Source of the DNA: Bacillota bacterium
GTDB taxonomy: Bacteria; Bacillota; Clostridia; Peptostreptococcales; Anaerovoracaceae
Assembly: GCA_030525285.1 (NCBI GenBank)
Contig: JAUNFA010000003.1
Location: forward strand, 1 to 64,000
Length of the DNA: 64,000 nt
Direction of reading: 5' to 3'
In this document: piece by piece, positions 61,901-64,000 of the stretch
How positions within the stretch are numbered: position 1 is the stretch's first letter
Layout: every line of letters starts with the position of its first letter
Notes under the pieces: model-generated
Database searches by the model: none
Seen by the model: only the letters and a program-made list of their open reading frames with translations
Told to the model about the DNA's origin: nothing
Made by a program: the position numbers and the translations under genes

Positions 61901-64000
61901 ACCTGCAACTATCACAGTTGAAACACCATCTTTATCAAAGGTATATGATGGCAAGCCGCTTACAGCTCACGGAAAATTTGCAGGGCTTAAGAACGGTGAA
62001 ACATTCAACTTCGAAACGACAGGAACAATAACTGAGCCGGGTACAGTAGATAACTCCTACGAGATTAAATGGACAGGCACAGCAGCAGAAAGCGATTATG
62101 TTGTTAATGCTGCAATAGGAAAGTTAACGATAACAGACAGTGAAGACGAGATTGTAGTAACTACAACAGGATATGACGGTCTGTATGATGGTAAGGAACA
62201 TGCAGGAGAAGTAAGGGTAAGCAATCTTCCTGCCGGTTACAAGGTTGAGGTTGCAGAATCAAGTGCTAAGGCAACAGACGTAACAGCAGAACCTATTAAG
62301 GCATCTGCTGACAAACTGGTAATCAAGAATGCTCAGGGTACAGATGTAACAGATAAGCTGAAGATTATTTATTCAGATAGTTATATTAAGATTGCACCTG
62401 CACCGCTTACAGTAACAACTGATTCAGGCAGCAAGGTATACGACGGTAAGCCACTCACAGCACCTGGAAGCATGACAGGACTTGTTAATGGCGAAACTGC
62501 AACATTCAAGGTAACAGGAAGCCAGACAGAAGTAGGCTCAAGCACTAATACTTACAGCATTGCATGGGATGGAACAGCCAAGAAGGACAACTACACAATC
62601 AATGCTACGAAAGGCGAACTTGAAGTAACTGAGTATGCAGAGGAAATCACTGTAACTACAACAGGATTCGAAGGAACATATGACGGCAAGGAACACAAAG
62701 CTAAAGTAAGTGTAAGCGAGCTGCCAGAAGGATATACTGTTGAAACAGCAACTTCAAATGCCAAGGCAACAGATGTAACAAAAGCACCTATTAATGCAAC
62801 TTGCGATAACCTGGTAATCAAGAACGCTCAGGGCAAGGACGTAACAAAGCAGCTGAATGTTAAGAAGGTTGACGGCACAATTATGATAACACCTGCCGGA
62901 CTGACAGTAGTAACACCATCAGCCAGCAAGGTATATGATGGGGAAGCCCTTACAAAGAAGGGAAGGATCAGTGGTTTTGTAAACGGTGAAACTGCAACAT
63001 TCAAGACAACAGGAAGCCAGACAGAAGTAGGCTCAAGCGAAAATACCTACAGCATCGAATGGGATGGAACAGCCAAGAAGACTAACTATACCATCAGCGA
63101 AAGCAAGGGAACACTTACAGTAACAGAAAACGAAGATGAGATTGTAGTAACTACTACAGGCGGAACCTTCACTTATGACGGACAGTCACATGGAGCTACA
63201 GTAAGTGTAAGCGCCCTGCCAAAGGGATATACTCTTGAAGCAGCAGAATCAAGTGCAACAGCAACTCATGTAGCAGATGGAACCGTTACGGCAACCTGTG
63301 ACAAACTGGTAATCAAGAATGCTCAGGGTAAAGATGTAACAGAGAAGCTGAAAAATAATATCAAGTATAATAACGGTGAAATTACAATAACACCTAGACC
63401 ACTTGCAGTTACAACATATGGCGGAAGCAAGGTATATGATGGGGAACCACTCACAGCAGATGGAAGCATTGATGGCTTTGCAGACGGAGAGAGTGCAGTA
63501 CTGAAAACAACAGGAAGCCAGACAGAAGTAGGTTCAAGCGATAACACATATGATATCGACTGGAACAATGCCGATGCCAAGGACTATAAGCTTGTTGAGA
63601 AGGTAGGTAAACTTGAAGTAACAGAATATGCAGGCAAGATTACAGTAACGACAACAGGCGGAACTTTCGAGTATGATGGACAGCCTCATGGAGCTACAGT
63701 AAGTGTAAGCGAACTGCCTAAGGGATATACTCTTGGAATTGCAGAATCAAGCGCGACAGCAACTCATGTAGCAGATGGAACTGTTAAGGCAACCTGCGAC
63801 AAGCTGGTAATCAGGAATGCTCAGGGTGAAGATGTAACAAACAAACTGGACATCGAGAAGATTAACGGCGAAATCATAATAACGCCGAGAACTCTCAACA
63901 TAACGACAGAAAGTGCAACCAAGGAATATGATGGTAAGCCTCTCATTCAGGAAAAATACAAGACTGAAGGCCTTGCAGGTAATGAGAGCGTTGCATTGGA
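55929..64000 (+). CDS. Giant secreted MBG/YDG-repeat surface protein, 3' end beyond window
   Basis: An open frame of at least 2,690 residues with no stop in the window. Order: signal peptide (about 1-35), Lys/Ser/Ala-rich linker, ZU5-like domain (about 105-225), InlB B-repeat-like domain (about 267-345, YDANGG and GYEFAGW), two Big_2 Ig-like domains (about 358-541), a unique region, further InlB/MucBP-like repeats (about 670-960), then alternating MBG modules from about residue 984. Module A carries SKVYDGxPLTA and TGSQTEVGSS; module B carries TYDGxxHGA and ATCDxLVIxNAQG. Eleven A modules start about every 492-504 bases after the first step (58878 to 63894). It is probably an adhesin; the anchor is not visible. 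GTGAGGG precedes the ATG. Confidence 0.9.
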   Translation, partial: MKGQFRKGIALALTIALVVTTLSFTAGNKMRASDDEGAYKTEQNANEQAATEETAVQKQNVDVAANDNSSKAAATEEKTSAGKVDSDKAGSSKSGKSMPANKFNDKAGNGMKVAVNAPEGALESDTTMSVAAISRDKAMSYAGKADKNVADAVGVTISFKNNGKSVEPDKSVTVDLSGINVSGDSFKLIHVKDNGGVEAVKGTVDGKSAHFSTSEFSSYIIAGISKNDSESATGEGEAADKAETGASSGDSDNEESDQQTSESAKSITVKYDANGGKGTIAAQQVVLNADGTGSIFLANNTFEKSGYEFAGWSTDKNAESGFEAGAQVSVNKDVTYYAVWTKKASSRFPSFKSDKSIATIANYNIGVGEDITINGTVSASRTWNGNTESWTSSDASVATVNGNGSSATVTGMKAGQATITHTYCTERLWYGTTYYSTQNETFTVDVAGTVEAEKPVLTISKNSVSLTSKGETSTIKATVTNDPGTGMIRWESSDEKVATVDNGTVKAVGEGNATITARFVYYDENDEIQELSKKTTVTVTFSTHKLYYYALIPGASETSYANNSWFGLGVTEISGAPDPRNFAFGTHNEIDYTVTGVVKTLYPDLTFKGVTYKYAEQGSENAYKEGYYTLLPYRLVVADGANDGNNHYNPTAGGKTYHLDHTVSLNEKSYRTVTFNVMDPGTDTYGSLTDYAQRVKDGTSESSLKKPSQQVVPKTKVVDGIEYEFDGWYKNEECTQKANFNGNITQNTNYYGKYVAKTQRYKVEYYYDKALDSSLTYTSSPVAIGTSITTYADKSKKGFLFKEATVSETNPLIVGPKAEDNVIKVYYVKKTMGYTVNYYLNGTTIKVAASETGKAKYGETVTGTLKEVEGCTPVEPSVQNKNLVVSDEGSNEINFYYYKNVKLTAKSNAVTYNGKEQKVNGYTVNGGTSIEFDSTDVKNIGAAGKDAGIYPVDASVAMGKVDKTGKYIVTDTEDGSLQIDKAQLIVTTPTDTKEYDGEALTADGTIEGLVNGETVTFNTTGSQTEIGSSANGYNLEFNKTAKEDNYTVTEKVGTLTVTEKAVKTIVVSVDDITAIYDGKAHGANVTVSDLPDGWTVTDKSTTGTATHVKDGKVTVSCDNITIKNYKGNVVYKKVNGEVTVNKLKSQDDADAVSFVSGSVAITPRDLNVTMPSVSKVYDGTPLTAEGTISGNDVEGDNITLNTTGSQTEVGSSDNTYDIDWGNADSQDYNLKVNTGKLTVTEYTGKITVTTTGGTFTYDGEEHGAKVSVSKLPKGYTLEVAESDAKATNVADGTVEATCDNLVIRNAAGEDVTNKLNINKVKGAIRITPAPLTVITESDTKTYDGKPLTASGEIRGFVKNESAKIIMTGSQTDVGSSANTYSINWNGSAKKSNYEVVNEEIGTLSVTESTNEIIVTTTGGTFTYDGQAHGATVDVSGLPDGYTVLVAQSNASVKNVSDGEKTAICDNLTIVNRKGEDITSNLSKNITYVNGKLKINPAPLTVTTDSGSKVYDGKPLTAPGSMTGLVNGETATFKVTGSQTEVGSSTNTYSIAWDGTAKKDNYTINATKGELEVTEYAEEITVTTTGFEGTYDGKEHKAKVSVSELPEGYTVETATSNAKATDVTKAPINATCDNLVIKNAQGKDVTKQLNVKKVDGTIMITPAGLTVVTPSASKVYDGEALTKKGRISGFVNGETATFKTTGSQTEVGSSENTYSIEWDGTAKKTNYTISESKGTLTVTENEDEIVVTTTGGTFTYDGQSHGATVSVSALPKGYTLEAAESSATATHVADGTVTATCDKLVIKNAQGKDVTEKLKNNIKYNNGEITITPRPLAVTTYGGSKVYDGEPLTADGSIDGFADGESAVLKTTGSQTEVGSSDNTYDIDWNNADAKDYKLVEKVGKLEVTEYAGKITVTTTGGTFEYDGQPHGATVSVSELPKGYTLGIAESSATATHVADGTVKATCDKLVIRNAQGEDVTNKLDIEKINGKIAITPATITVETPSLSKVYDGKPLTAHGKFAGLKNGETFNFETTGTITEPGTVDNSYEIKWTGTAAESDYVVNAAIGKLTITDSEDEIVVTTTGYDGLYDGKEHAGEVRVSNLPAGYKVEVAESSAKATDVTAEPIKASADKLVIKNAQGTDVTDKLKIIYSDSYIKIAPAPLTVTTDSGSKVYDGKPLTAPGSMTGLVNGETATFKVTGSQTEVGSSTNTYSIAWDGTAKKDNYTINATKGELEVTEYAEEITVTTTGFEGTYDGKEHKAKVSVSELPEGYTVETATSNAKATDVTKAPINATCDNLVIKNAQGKDVTKQLNVKKVDGTIMITPAGLTVVTPSASKVYDGEALTKKGRISGFVNGETATFKTTGSQTEVGSSENTYSIEWDGTAKKTNYTISESKGTLTVTENEDEIVVTTTGGTFTYDGQSHGATVSVSALPKGYTLEAAESSATATHVADGTVTATCDKLVIKNAQGKDVTEKLKNNIKYNNGEITITPRPLAVTTYGGSKVYDGEPLTADGSIDGFADGESAVLKTTGSQTEVGSSDNTYDIDWNNADAKDYKLVEKVGKLEVTEYAGKITVTTTGGTFEYDGQPHGATVSVSELPKGYTLGIAESSATATHVADGTVKATCDKLVIRNAQGEDVTNKLDIEKINGEIIITPRTLNITTESATKEYDGKPLIQEKYKTEGLAGNESVAL
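60414..61886 (+). repeat. Copy 1 of a 1,473-bp direct repeat inside the adhesin gene
   Basis: Read side by side with copy 2, I see no base difference. It spans three A-B module pairs (491 codons) and keeps frame. Identity breaks at 60413 and at 61887. Confidence 0.92.
62397..63869 (+). repeat. Copy 2 of a 1,473-bp direct repeat inside the adhesin gene
   Basis: Displaced 1,983 bases (exactly four module pairs) from copy 1. The 510 bases between the copies (61887-62396) are a related but diverged module pair. Identity at silent positions points to recent duplication or gene conversion. Confidence 0.92.

Noticed and set aside
57239..63580. Several long minus-strand reading frames inside the adhesin gene, some repeated identically
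   Set aside because: They are antisense shadows of the repetitive adhesin frame; they repeat at the same 1,983-base displacement as the duplication and have no ribosome-binding sites.
58878..64000. CRISPR array or tandem DNA repeat locus
   Set aside because: The periodicity of about 495 bases keeps the reading frame and encodes protein modules; there are no short spaced palindromic repeats anywhere in the window.

Overview
The window looks like chromosome from a low-to-mid GC, Gram-positive-type anaerobe, most likely a Clostridia member (Eubacteriales; an Anaerovoracaceae-like gut or oral organism is a guess). Grounds: a PASTA-domain Ser/Thr kinase, the Firmicutes-type gene order def-fmt-rsmB-stp-prkC-rsgA-rpe and plsX-rnc-smc-ftsY, lipoproteins and a very large secreted surface protein with no outer-membrane genes, formate-THF ligase with a separate methenyl-THF cyclohydrolase, and reductive (anaerobic-style) pyrimidine catabolism. 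No insertion sequence, prophage or CRISPR array is visible.

Layout. 1-703: seven tRNA genes (Lys partial, Ser, Ser, Trp, Pro, Met-type, Phe), all with encoded CCA. 776-6231: tdk, a radical SAM gene on the minus strand, queH, asnA, priA. 6260-24243: a tightly packed plus-strand housekeeping run (def, fmt, Zn-protease, rsmB, stp, prkC, rsgA, rpe, plsX, rnc, smc, ftsY, der, plsY, gpsA, miaB). 24269-27686: a coupled accessory trio, HisD-family dehydrogenase / LacI regulator / PreA-like iron-sulfur flavoprotein, then a REC-GGDEF-EAL-REC protein. 30050-34014: amidohydrolase, preT and preA, giving two of the three steps of reductive uracil breakdown; no dihydropyrimidinase gene is seen. 34202-43070: beta-CASP nuclease, homoserine dehydrogenase, PTS-IIC-like protein, proA and an exonuclease on the minus strand, proB, NUDIX hydrolase, XerD-like recombinase. 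43219-48501: rplS, rbgA, rnhB, then fhs-fchA-folD behind a ZTP riboswitch. 48595-52599: small accessory genes, diaminopropionate ammonia-lyase and a chorismate mutase-ACT protein. 52617-54569 (minus): membrane protein, ECF sigma factor and degenerate GGDEF protein. 54782-64000: two tandem tiny membrane proteins, a signal peptidase I and the start of a giant MBG/YDG-repeat surface protein that runs off the window.

Most notable items: (1) a probable small RNA at about 40543-40633 on the minus strand with its own promoter, two hairpins, C-rich unpaired patches and a U-tract; (2) a FolD that has lost the Lys and Gln needed for cyclohydrolase activity, encoded beside fchA; (3) a XerD-position recombinase with changed catalytic Lys and His; (4) the tiny-membrane-protein / signal peptidase / giant adhesin cassette, whose adhesin carries an apparently perfect 1,473-bp internal duplication; (5) the hisD-lacI-preA-like trio of unknown substrate; (6) an exonuclease gene whose promoter predicts a leaderless mRNA.
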